Position numbers and translations under genes: made by a program
From: Haemonchus contortus
Lineage: Eukaryota; Nematoda; Chromadorea; Rhabditida; Trichostrongylidae
Reading direction: 5' to 3'
Length of the DNA: 64,000 nt
Assembly: GCA_000469685.2 (NCBI GenBank)
Contig: LS997565.1
Coordinates: 9,740,505 to 9,804,504 of the forward strand
The notes under the pieces: generated by a model
What the model was told of the DNA's origin: nothing
Database searches by the model: none
Seen by the model: the letters and a program-made list of their open reading frames with translations, nothing else
In this document: in pieces, positions 44,296 to 55,788 of the stretch
Layout of the letters: each line of letters starts with the position of its first letter
How positions within the stretch are numbered: the stretch's first letter is position 1

Positions 44296-44353
44296 GCAAG
44301 TGAGAACAACATCAAACATTCTCTCCCAGTAAAAATTGTTCCTTGTTCTTTAG
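44296..44353 (+). other. GC-AG intron in the plus-strand acox gene
   Basis: To keep LYG-IAVAGC in frame, exon 10 must end at TACG before GCAAGTGAG, a classic GC donor, with TTTAG as acceptor. The minus-strand paralogue has a normal GT donor (TTTATG, then GTACAT) at the same codon. Confidence 0.7.
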
Positions 44354-46427
44354 GTATTGCCGTCGCTGGCTGTACGTATGAAGGCGAAAACATGGTAATG
44401 CTCCAACAACTGGCCAGGTTTGTTTCCCATTCGTATAGCTTAGCATTGCCATACCTTGTTTTTCCTTTTTTGATCACTAGCCACAAAGGCGAAGTGAAAC
44501 AAGAAGATTACAATTAGAACTTTTGAGGCTATTCCAAGAGGAAATTCAGTGTTCTCACTCCACTTACAGATTACAGCTAAAATAGAATTAGTTGACGGTT
44601 TATGTGATCAGAAACGAAAGGTAGGATGCTGTAGTTCACGATTTGATCGTCGTTAACGGAGCAGAATCCATATTATACAGTGAGAACTCTTTTCTTTACA
44701 GGTACCTATGCGAGCAGCAGAAGAAGCGAAAAAAGGACGTGCCCTCGGCAGGCTTGTGAACTACCTCGTGGAACCCAGCGACATCCACTTCAAGTATAGA
44801 TCGCCAGCTTGATTACGGTACTTCTAGTCACTATTTTCAGCAGACTAACGTGGTACCTCAGCGTCGCTTAACAGAGTACCATTCTGGGAACAATTGTTGT
44901 TCTCCATTTCCCTTAGTTTCCAATCTGCCAGACCATTAGCCGTCATGTCTTATCAGGAGGGCCCTATTGCCGCCTGAGTTTCTACACCCATGTTGCTCGT
45001 CTGGGGCGTTTAAACCACGGGGACGGTCGGTGTTAACTACGAAAACTTTAATCAGTACTTTCGTGGAAAATGCTTTTTCAGATTACAAAGCCCATCTGAA
45101 AAGCCTTGGGATAAGGCAGCATAAAGCTTCAAGTGATGGAAGGCATTTGACGAAGGATGCGATCACTTCGATTTCAAGGGCTCTCTGACGAGGATGCATG
45201 GAAACGCCAATGGCTGCTTGAACTGAATCGAGTGGAATAACTAGTAATTTCGGCCCCATTTAAGCTCTTTGTAACTAATAGTAGTAGTTCAATTCTGGAC
45301 GTACTCAGTACTATAAGTGGTGTGGCATGCTCCTTATGACTTTCAGGCAGCTCGAGTCCATACACGGCCAGTATATCGCTCGGTCAGTTTTATCAGCAAG
45401 TAACGTCGGTCGTTGACGGAAAGGGATGTCGTGAAGTACTTCGTGATCTCCTTCATCTTTCATCTCAACTATGAACTCTTGGATTATGGCATACTACTAA
45501 CTCGAGGTATTACTGTAGCCCTTCATACTTCATTTCTTAACTTCCAACTGTTCGCTGCCTAGGATGGCTTCTTGTCGGGTCAGCAGATGGATTACATGAA
45601 GGAAGATATGTATCGACTTCTAGCAAAGCTGCGACCGAATGCAGTTTCACTGGTGGATTCTTGGGATATCTCTGATCATGAACTGAGATCGGTAAGTACA
45701 GTTCCCCCAGGCGCCGTTGTCAAGGATTTTGCCATTGCTGGGTATTTATAGTCATGAAGTAGGTTACTGAGGTACGACAGCTCTGGCCCCTCGTGAATGT
45801 AAGCTATCAAAGCTGTGAGAATGTCGCCAGAAAAAGATATGATAATTTTGGGGATCCCGTCCGAAGAAAAAGAGCTTGTAAACGATCACTGATTGCCTCG
45901 TGCAAGCCATTTTCCGGACCTAGCGGGATCCAGTCAAATTCTTATGGGAGCTAATGTTCTAACCGTTCTGATGCAGGTATTGGGTAGGCGAGACGGCCAT
46001 GTTTATGAGAACTTGTACAAATGGGCACAGGAAAGCGAATTGAATCGGACTCAGGTAAAGTCTAAATCATTTCTCAAAAGCTTGTCAGCTCTTTAATTAG
46101 ATGTCAACTTATTAGGCTAGAAACTTAGCTTACTCAAACCTAGTCACCTTCGACCCATCGTCATTTCGAGAAAGCCCACCTCAACCCGTTTGCTGCCAAA
46201 GTATTACAACAATCGTCTGTTAAATTCCGATTTCAGGTGCTACCAACATTCGAGAAGTACCTCAAACCAATGATGATGGAAGCCCATGCTCAGAGCAAAT
46301 TGTGAGCTCTCGGTGCTGAAGACCTTTCACGATGGTCATCTTAGGCTATGAATTCAGCCATGTAACGATACCTGCAATATCTTAAGCATTTCAACTTTCC
46401 TTGTAATTGAAATACTAAATTAATAAA

Positions 46428-48526
46428 TATTAACAATTACTTGAAAATATAACCTAACCAAAGTGAATTTTACTGGGCGTGAAACATCTTCAGCTGCAAT
46501 TATACATGCAGTTTGAGAGCCCCGTTGTCCTGTCGATAGCCATTCTTTCTAGGCAGACTTGGGGTCGGTCGCCCCACTATTACCCAGATGGTTCCATTTC
46601 AGTTATTGTAGCTATCAAACGATAAATCACTAATCCGACAGATCAGGTTCGATAGACAGATACAAGAAGAAGTAAAGATTAATCAAAACCACTGCCATGA
46701 AGATAATGCCAAGAATTTCCCCTAGGATGGCTCCTAAGATAACAGTGGGTCCAAAAACATCTCGACAGGGCTCCTAAACTGGCTTGACCGACGTAAACAC
46801 TCAAAAAATGCCGTGCTATGGCATCCTTGCTAAGTCTGTACCATTCACAGCGAAGCTTTGGGAGACCGGTGAATACTACGCCTATGTAGGAGACATCAGA
46901 CGGTTACAGGGTCACACCTCGTGTCTCGTAAAACAAACGCGATTAAATCTCGCCACCGGCTGCCGTTTGAATTACTTTCCCGCGCGCGGGTGTTTGAATT
47001 AGAAACCACGTGACAGTCTTGAAGCCGGCGCCCCGTACACCACACTCGGTAAAATGGCTTGCAATGTGTCCAAACGATACAAGAAACAAGTACGTTGTCC
47101 CCTCGACGAGCCCCATACGACCACTTAATCGACTTCGGGATTATTGAAGTGATTGTAGCGGGGCATAATGATCTGAAATTTGATTTCATACAATGCCGTG
47201 TGTCAAGGTAGGCATCTTTCTCCAGAGCTAGAGCATGCGATTATGTTACGTGGGTTTTTCACAAAAGCATCATTGGAACAGGATCAGGTATAACATCACT
47301 TGGGTTATTTCTGTCTTCCTCGTATTCCGAGCAAAGAACTTGATAGACTAAATGGATCTCGTTTTTCCTGCAAGATCCTCACTTTTTCATACACTTCTGT
47401 CTTCCCTATTGAGTTAGTCTTGGAGGCTGCAAAAAATAGGGTTCCCTCTTGAACCGAATCCACCGGATAATCCTGATAATCAACCACTAAGTACTATTTG
47501 CACCCCAATGTGTAGAGCCGAGCACTTGAGGAATCTGTGATCCCAATGCAACTCATCCTTTGTCATTGAAATTCACATGAATATTTTTATATAAAACGAT
47601 CAAAAATGTCTTATTTGCGGCCGATATGTGACCTTTAATATTCCCACCTACTTACGATGGTAGAAAAACTGAAGGATCTCCCCGAGTGTAAACTGAATCA
47701 ATCACTTCATTGCGAGAAGACCTCCAACTTGAAGTTAGGAAGGACATTTCGAAGGCAAACAGACATTGGTAAACAAAGGATAACCCCTACTGACAATTGG
47801 TGCTTCATGCAGTGAAAAGACCCTTCTCTCCTTTATTATATGCCCTTTTCATAAGAGTTCGTAACGAAGAGGTAGACTACCACCGAACCATTTCCTCCTT
47901 ACTCGGAATATAGCGCAGAAGGTAACATAAACAACGATATACATTTTTGCACTCGCATCGTAGGGATATAATGTGCTCTGATGACAGTCCACGAAAGTCC
48001 ATTCGAATATTCTCGCGCGGGAAAGTAATTCAAACGACAGCCGGTGGCGAGATTTAATTGCGTTCTCGTAAAACTCCCTTTCTCACTAGTTTTTCGAAGT
48101 CTTTCATTGCAAAAAATCAACTGCTTCAGCGCCTTCTTCTCGCCATTTCACCTCTTCGCCATTTTTGCACTATTCTGTCATAAGTTTCATTATTTCGCTC
48201 AAGCAAGACACCTCAGAATTACCGTGAACGGTCCCTCGAATTCTCTAATGAAGGTAAATACAAAAAAGGCAAATGGATTTCTGAGGAGGTAAATCAGAAA
48301 AGGTCAACAGTAAACAAAACCCAGATAACCTTGTTTCAGCGATCCGGGCAATGCCCATTGCAGTTGGAAAACCTCACGGTGGCGTTCCTACTTTCTGAGG
48401 GACTACAGAAACATATTTGTCAGCATTTTCAGTGCCGATCTGATGGATTTTTTCAACGATTCTTATACAACGATTTTGAAAGACAGCACGAAATAAGGAA
48501 AAATTTATTAAAATCTGTAATTACTC
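46428..48526. other. Intergenic gap between convergent acox genes
   Basis: No supported gene. Contains an inverted repeat (46937-46988 with 48014-48064) and AT-rich sequence. Short ORFs here look accidental. Confidence 0.55.
46937..48064. repeat. ~52-bp inverted repeat spanning 1.1 kb
   Basis: The arm 46937-46988 (ACGCGATTAAATCTCGCCAC...CCCGCGCG) matches the reverse complement of 48014-48064 at nearly every base. It could be the TIRs of a ~1.13-kb DNA element, two opposed copies of a small repeat, or a remnant of the inverted duplication that made the acox pair. Confidence 0.7.
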
Positions 48527-48532
48527 TTTATT
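48527..48532 (-). terminator. Poly(A) signal of the minus-strand acox gene
   Basis: AATAAA on the minus strand about 100 nt after the stop codon at 48634. Confidence 0.6.
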
Positions 48533-48633
48533 ATTATCGCTTATCCAGAGGTATTGATCTGAAAAAGTACTTGACAAGCTATCCGGATGCTACCAACGCA
48601 GTAAATTCTGACAATATCGAATATGGATCTTGT

Positions 48634-51600
48634 TTACAGCTTGCTTTGCTCCCTAGCTTGCTTCATCATTGGCTTGAGGTACTTCTCAAACGTCGGTAGT
48701 ACCTGGAAAGAAAAGGGTATCATAATTACCTTTGGAATAAATCGTAGCTCAATGCTCCAGTTTTGAATCACTCAGCGGTCTGGATGTTTCAAAGGGTGGG
48801 GAAGAATCCAAATTCAACGACAACGGTTTTAATAACTATTAGATTTAACACATTACTACCAAAAAAGGCTGTGGAAACTTCAGTAGGACAAACTATGTAA
48901 ACCCTTGAAAGCCGTCAAACCATTTTTGATTAGTGATTCTTTCTGGACTGGCCTGTACAAGAGATTTGAAGAGCCAGTAACACTACGGCTTTCTGTCAGA
49001 AGCATGGCGCACACCAAAGAGCTTCGTAACGATTGTAATTGTAAATTAGGTGTCGCCCTTCTTTCAAACGTCATAGCCAGCTTAAAACTGACCTGTGTTC
49101 GGTTGAGTTCGCTTTCCTGCGCCCATTTGTACAAATTTTCATAAACATGGCCGTCTCGTCGTCCCAATACCTGCAAAGCAGAGATATCGCATACCGCTAG
49201 GTTTGCTTAAGCTTTACAAAAAAAGAACACCCTCAAGATTACCTTACCCACCCCAATATATTTCCTATACAGACTCCTGTTAAACATTACCTACGAGAGA
49301 CCCACTTCTAAGTCGGAATTTTACAGGTTCGCGACAGTCCGAGGTTTGGGCATTGAATAGAGCCCGCAGACACGGGAGAAGATGAGCCCATGCAGAATGT
49401 AATTGTGTCTTGGCCGAGCACCAACGTCGGAAAACGACAAGAACTCCAGTTTATGCCAAAATTTTCGCCTTTATGGTCAGTAACGACCAAAAAAGCCTCA
49501 GTATGTAAAGAAGTAATTTATGTCATGCAGAGAAATTGTATTACTGGATATAAAACGATTGTTTCTCGGTATCCTTACCGATCTAAGCTCATGATCTGAG
49601 AAATCCCACGAATCGACTAGGGATACAATGTTTGGGCGCAGCCTAGCAAGAAGTCGATACATGTCTTCCTTCATATAGTCCAGTTGTTGGCCGGATAAGT
49701 AGCCATCCTGAACCAGATCTGATCAGGCAACCTGGGAAAGAATTACCAGTATAGAACTCATTACCTCAAGTAAATAGTAAGCCATGTCTAGAAGTTCGTA
49801 GTTGAGGTGAAGATGGAGCAGATCCAGGAGCACTTCCCGACAGGGTCCGTGAACAACTGCTTTCACATGCTCATCGAACGTCCGAGCAATGTACTGCCGG
49901 GTGTGAACTCGGGCGGCCTAAATTAATTACTACATAGTACGATCTAGGTTTACCGAAGTTGTTGCTAAGTAAAAGGGAAGACACACCCGGTTAAGTTCCA
50001 CAGCATTCGCGTTCCATGCTTCTTCTTCTAAGAGGCCCTGAGCTCTGAGTGATTGCATCCTTTCGTAGGCTTTCATTACTTGCAGTTTGGCTGCCTTGTC
50101 GAACGCCTTCAGATGGGCCGAATAATCTGCAATGTCATTCATAAAGGAATAATTCCGAATCTTTGATACCTTTCGTCGAGAGCACCTCTAATGAATAGCG
50201 TCACCTCATTCTCGTGAACTAATTTGAAAGTTAGCTTGCCCCAGTCTGGAATTAGGCTATACAAGCATGCAGGTATATCTGCACCCGACTACTAAAAGCA
50301 GCCATAACAAACTTCAATTCCAAAGGAGCAGGTACAGATTTCCGAGTATAAACTGGTCAGCACTACTTACTCAATAATCTACCAGTAGACCCGGTCACCT
50401 CAGTTCTCCAAGAGCGTGGACTTCCCTGATGCTTATCGGAAATGAGCAACAAAAATTCAAATTGGGTGAAATTGTAGACCTTCCAAATATCAGACGACAT
50501 TGGTAGCATGGTTAATGATCTTACAATTAGACAGATAGCGAACCAACCGTTCACTTTTTCTACTGAGGGAGTCAATGTATAGGCCACATACATACATACG
50601 CATCCAGTACACCACTACGATTCTGAATGGAAGTCGAATGGGCGCATCCCTCATACGGGATTGATTAACGCCCTAGGACTTTATCCCATAATTACGTTGC
50701 AAATAGCCAATTTCTTGCTCGATCTCCTAACACCCCCTGAAATGTCTTTACAGACTTACTTTTGGACAATTTACAAAAAAAGTTAGGCAATTAGAAAGTT
50801 CGCTACAATGACGTCTATTGGGCTCTTAGTTGTCCGAGACAAATAATCATATGTTAGGTACCGTGGTCCGGTTGTCGATCAATTGCTGAACGCTGCTCAC
50901 TGGACCTCACAAGGTAATCAACAAGCTTCCCAACAGCTCGTCCGCTTTTAGCTGCCTCTGCGGATTTCATGAGGTACCTAAAAAACTTACTTGAGCTGTA
51001 GATCAGTCTACCTGACACTTATAATTGATCAGAGAGGTAATTAGAAACCTAGCCAATTGTTGGAGCATGACCATATTCTCTCCTTCGTATGTAGCACCGC
51101 CAATGGCCACACCTGAATAGTATGTAGTCGTTACCTTTCTGAGAAGGTCATAACTTCAACTCCAGGGATAAAAAGGGCGTGGCTGCAGGTTCACAATTAC
51201 GTCGCTTGTGGCTGGGCACTGCGTTTGATTTTACGGGTCATGGACCCGATGACAGCGCGCTCACGACGAAATTTGCTAGTTGACTCACAACTCCGGCCTG
51301 ACAACTTCGGTATGAAAAAAAGATCCCTAGTCTGTCAATGGGGATGGGATCCAGCAGCCACCCCTCTCCATCATCGGGAACTGAAGCGCCTGTGGTCATG
51401 TACCATAAAGTTCCGACATGTTGGATGCTTTCGAATATCCATGACCACCACAACTCATACGGGCTTGTTCAATGCCTTGGCCGGTCAGATACGTGACGAC
51501 CGCTTTGAGACCTGAGCTGATGTAGTGAAGTTCGGCCATTTCGTCAACCTGGAACTAGCGAACTTTTGATAAAATGGCTGTAATGTAGGACTCAGCGTGT

Positions 51601-54600
51601 CCACCTTTCCTCGAGCAACATCCTTCTGGACCCGCTGGAAGATGACCCTCACAGCCTGTCCTGTGAAAATGAACGCATATGCACGAGCCAGTTGTGGAAA
51701 TAAACGATGCTGTTGGGTCTGATATTCCAGAATCTTCACTTCTCCTTGCCTGAAAATACAAATGGAACAAAATATTCTCGAAGAGCTCATAAATCGGATA
51801 GCAGATTCACTTTCTATCTGATTGTGGCTGAAATATCAGAAGCCGCAGCCACTTGGCCTACTCTCGCAGCTCAAGCTTGCTTTCGTCTACATCCCATCAC
51901 TCCAAAGCCTGGCTTCCGCGACTTCCTTGAAGTGAAAGGCTGCAGTTTCAATCTGCACGCTCTATGGAGAATTATCTATTACAGCTAATTAAGGTAAGAC
52001 ATGGCGCGTGGCGAGACAACTGGCTAGGAATTAGACATGGCGCGCGGTGAGACAACTAGCTAGGAACCGCGCGCGACATGTCTTTTGGTGAGTGGTGGTT
52101 GTGGATTGAGTAAGTTTTCTAGATGTCTAACTATAAGAATCGTTACGGATGGATCAAAATACCCTCGCATACCCTCAATCATACCGTACCCCGGTTGGAT
52201 TTCTCCTTGTCGCCGTATTGCAGAATACCGTATAGCAGTGGTAAGCGCCTGAGCCAGAAACGCCGCCTGTGTTGATATCATGTGAGCACGAACGTGAACC
52301 ATCGCTGAGTAGCCGACTTTAGCGTGAGCCGGAGGGACGTATTTGCCATCGGGGGTTACCTGAACCAATCAATACCTATCCAATGCGTGTCATGGAAACC
52401 GATGAGTAATGAAACCAACCTTGACATGCTTCATAAGCATATTATTCCTAGGAATTCGATAATGATGAAATGCAAGAAAACCGTTGTCCACTCCGTTGTA
52501 GGCCATTTTTGGGCCAATGTCACCGACGGTAATTCCTCAAATGCGGAATAGAAAATTCAGGAGACTTTTTTACTACTTTTCTGTTTTACAATATGGTGGC
52601 TCAATTTGAAGAATGATTATTAACCAGCTCACCTCTAAAAGGCATATGAGTTTCAGCATCTCTCAGTGGCACCACGAAGTTGTGAGGGCCATAATTTCGC
52701 CCATCGATTATAAGATTGGCGACCACGACAGCATGGTTGGCACTTTTGCCGAGGTTTCCTGGCCACCTGGACAGAAATTCGGGTTAGACGAAACGAAGAA
52801 GTTCTCGATAGCCATCGTCAGGTTGCCAGCCGGACAATAGATTAGGCAGGTTCAGGTCATAAGTAATACGGTATACGGGGCAGAAGCATAAACAGCTTGA
52901 TGAACGAATACCACCAACTTATACAAAGGTCGATGACCAGATATCACAAGCACAAGTCTGAGTATCGCGCCTGTTTCCTGAGGATCGATTTCTCCTCCTG
53001 GGCGGAGTAGATTTCTACCTATGCCTCATTCATGAACCGCTGGCTCAGGTATCACTGGCCTGAACGCCGATATCCCAACCCAGTAGGTGCAACAGCAACG
53101 TCAACGGTGGAAGCAGTTCGGAGGAGTTAAGTGTCACATATACTGTTTGCCCTCCCCTTCAGAAGAATTAGCAGGGATCTGTTTGAAGAGGAAATGCCAC
53201 ATACAAAGGAGGCCCAGGCTTGACTTACTCTCCATAGAGGCATGGTGAGTACTGATTGAGGAGATGGACAGTCTATCCAAGATCGAGGAGCTATTCTAGG
53301 GTTACGTCTTAGTGTAGGGCTTTCTTTATCTCCGCAAAATGGCGAAGTGCAGAAACTGAGTGGGAAGACAGCTTTCACCTACCACTTCATTGATGTTCGT
53401 GTAGGACTGTGCAGCACGAACTCCTGCGTTTTCGCGTCATATGTGGCTGTTGTTTCCAGCTTTTTGAGATTTGTTCCTAAATCTCATAGGTCAGTAATTA
53501 AGCTATAGTTTTAAAATAAAATAAAACTTTTAATGAAATCGAAATAACTAAAATCGGGTATCGAATTTCGTTGTTGAATTCGTACCATGTCCAAGTTCTG
53601 TTTGAGCATAGGTTCCAATGATTTGCATCGTCATAGCTTTTTCCAGCCAATGCATTTGATCATCAGCGCACTGAGCTTGAAGTGTGGGTATAAACATGAT
53701 TCCATGTAGTGCCAGCGGATAACCGGATATTCCGATGACTTCACTAAAGTATAGTTTGAGATAAAAATAATTAATAATCGTGGAGTCAATTTAAAGTGGA
53801 TCATAGTGAGGTTTTGATAGATCAGTTTTTTTCGGAAGGGTGGAGATGGTGAAGCCTTAAAGGCACAGTTCACGATAATTCGAGGAGCGTGAGAGCCCAC
53901 TCGATCGATGTCACGTCAGACGAGTGTGGAGACAATACAGATTGCTATTATTCGTTCTAGGACCCACGCACAATCAGCTGATCGCCGAGTGATGAGGCGA
54001 TGTTTTTCTTCCATTCTTTTTCCCTCTGTTATTCTTGTTGCTGCCGCGATCCCTTATTTAATTTCCTACTCTTAGAGGCTGAAAAAGGTGAGCTACTTTT
54101 GCTGTTACTAGGGTTTTTTCTTGTTTATTTATGCTTATAAGTGAATGAATTTTTGCTTACCATTGTCTGTTATCCGCACCAGGACACACACGCGCGCAGA
54201 GAAACACACTGTTTAGCTCGTCCGGACGCCCCACTCTCTTTCTTTTTTCTGGTTTCATTCTCGTCCAGCCCCCTTTTTAACGGTTTTTCAAAGCCTTTTT
54301 TCACTTTGGAAATACCGACTCACGCGGTTTCTCCACTCTCACCGCACTATTTTCGATCTTTTCTTCCAATTTTCATCATAATCTGGATTACGTAAAATTA
54401 TCTTGAACTGTGCCTTCAAGCGGCGCACTATTACAGGCGTTGTCTTGAGATGGAATTTAGGATAGATACTCTCTCAGGTCAAGCTTTCTATTCCCCATAG
54501 TAAGTTCAGTGGTGCCAGACTATTCAGGGAGGCAGAAGCGTTGGCTTGTAGATCTACTGGTCAACGAGAGTCATTGTATAGGTCACATACGCATTGAAAA

Positions 54601-55788
54601 CTGTGATTCTGGATGAAAGTAGAGTGCGAGGCGCATCTCAAAGCATTCATTTATTGTCTTAACAGCTAGAAGGAACTCAGTGCCGATGAGTTTTCCTTGA
54701 TAATAAAGTGAAGTCAGATCAAAACTTCTAACTTGGTCAAGTGGTACATCTCACTTCCATCCATTGGGTTTGCATCGAGTGCGTCCAAATTTCGAAGCAT
54801 GCCAGTGGCCTGTAATTCTGACAAAACTGAGGTTTTGTCGAAAAATGCCACGAAAACAATAGGACAAGGAATATTGAGTCATCAGTTGTTATAGTAGGAT
54901 TTTGAGCCTAACTGTAACACATACCTTTCTAGCTGCATGATCCATATGCTCTGAACGTGTCATATACGCTTGACTATAAGGGTCGTGTAGTTCTGGGTGT
55001 TCAGCTACTCTTTTGGTGATTTCACGTCGACGACTCAGTGCCTTTAAAATTTCAATATGATTGGTGAAGCTGTCGTTTGGGTTTATATTTGGGTGTATTT
55101 AAGTTTCTAAATGTTAGTCGAGTGCATGGCGCGATCTAGAGACTCTTTTTTCTGATCTGCAGATTTTTAGCCCATGAATGCAATAACTTCTATTAAAATA
55201 TAAGTGTGGGTGCCATAAATTTCACGATTATTCTACTTCTAGTTTATAATGACAATAAATGAATAGGAATACATCTACTTCTATTGGGATCGATATTGAT
55301 CGGTGTTGATTTATCGTGATTAAAAGAGGCATCATGGCCTCCTATATGGAGGTCCCCAGCTGCTTTCAAATTTACAGGCATACAATAGATAGATAAATTC
55401 TGCTACAAAACTACCGAGCGATTAAATTTTCTGCGGAATTGTACTTTGAAGGAGGTGCCTCACGTTGATCTTACCCGGGAGGACCTTCTTCAAAGTAAAA
55501 TTCTGGTCAATTTAAATCCCGAAATCAAAAGTCAAAGTCAAGTTAGCTCATAGACCATCAGTTTCTAGCCAATGAAAGAATTGGTCAGTCTAAGGGGTAA
55601 AATATATAGAAAATAGCCATTACCAAAACATATTATGTAGAGTTCCTTTCAAAAAAAAAGCTGACGGGACTGACTTCTTTGCTTCCCCAAATGATTGCAG
55701 CCATTTCATCGGTATCGAACGTGGCCAATCGACGTTCTTCTGCCAGATCCTCATGGTCGCCCTCACGAAAGAGCCTATTCAATGGCAT
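48634..55788 (-). CDS. acox: Peroxisomal acyl-CoA oxidase, minus-strand copy, intact
   Basis: Exons: 55788-55675, 55041-54925, 54809-54733, 53743-53586, 53476-53383, 52766-52633, 52535-52420, 52359-52190, 51749-51605, 51548-51404, 51112-51049, 50977-50862, 50126-49987, 49917-49765, 49707-49579, 49170-49093, 48702-48634; total 2019 bp, 672 aa, no internal stop and consistent phases. The ATG follows GGATTCAG. It starts [19 protein letters not shown]; later signatures are [13 protein letters not shown] (FAD/substrate region), [24 protein letters not shown] (Glu is the catalytic base in this family), [18 protein letters not shown] and EQSKL (PTS1). Length and exon protein match C. elegans ACOX-1-type oxidases, peroxisomal flavoenzymes making trans-2-enoyl-CoA and H2O2 and shortening ascaroside side chains. 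Which paralogue it matches, and its substrate, cannot be read here. A TIR element sits in intron 3. It faces the disrupted copy tail to tail, 2.3 kb away. Confidence 0.93.
50565..50660. repeat. Dispersed intronic repeat, copy 2
   Basis: Contains TATAGGCCACATACATAC and ACGATTCTGAATGGAAGTCG, similar to 41370-41440 and 54565-54650. It is in intron 12 of the minus-strand acox gene. Confidence 0.5.
51996..52067. repeat. Two tandem ~36-bp repeats in acox intron 8
   Basis: AGACATGGCGCG, a variable base, GG, then GAGACAACT and GCTAGGAA occurs twice in direct succession. A nearby GCGCGCGACATGTC is partly the inverse of the repeat start, so the stretch can fold back. Confidence 0.65.
53856..54420. mobile_element. 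565-bp TIR element inside acox intron 3
   Basis: Left end CTTAAAGGCACAGTTCACG and right end reverse-complemented CTTGAAGGCACAGTTCAAG are inverted repeats. The interior is closely similar to the element at 58734-59409 (for example GATTGCTATTATTCGTTCTA). No transposase ORF, so a non-autonomous DNA element. Confidence 0.8.
54565..54650. repeat. Dispersed intronic repeat, copy 3
   Basis: Contains TATAGGTCACATACGCA and GTGATTCTGGATGAAAGTAG, similar to the segments at 41370 and 50565. Located in intron 3 of the minus-strand acox gene, near the TIR element. Confidence 0.5.
55443..55496. repeat. Hairpin-forming inverted repeat in acox intron 1
   Basis: ACTTTGAAGGAGGT and ACCTTCTTCAAAGT are inverted with one mismatch around a ~25-nt loop. 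No function assigned. Confidence 0.55.

Larger units (their letters stand above)
39590..46305 (+). pseudogene. acox: Peroxisomal acyl-CoA oxidase, plus-strand copy, 17 exons with indels in exons 12-14
   Basis: Exons: 39590-39703, 40120-40236, 40295-40371, 40859-41016, 42017-42110, 42632-42765, 42828-42943, 43162-43331, 43489-43633, 44151-44295, 44354-44417, 44702-44817, 45082-45231, 45347-45506, 45563-45691, 45977-46054, 46237-46305. The ATG follows TTATAG. Family signatures are present: [35 protein letters not shown] (catalytic Glu in YEGEN) and a C-terminal SKL peroxisomal signal. Exons 1-11 and 15-17 have the same lengths as in the intact minus-strand copy. Exon 12 lacks one base at ~44707, giving TGA before a compensating +1 near 44795; exon 13 is 150 instead of 140 bp, exon 14 160 instead of 153. 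Intron 10 has a GC donor. AATAAA is at 46422. C. elegans ACOX-1 enzymes oxidise acyl- and ascaroside-CoA with FAD. Inactive copy or poor assembly; the indels decide. Confidence 0.8.
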
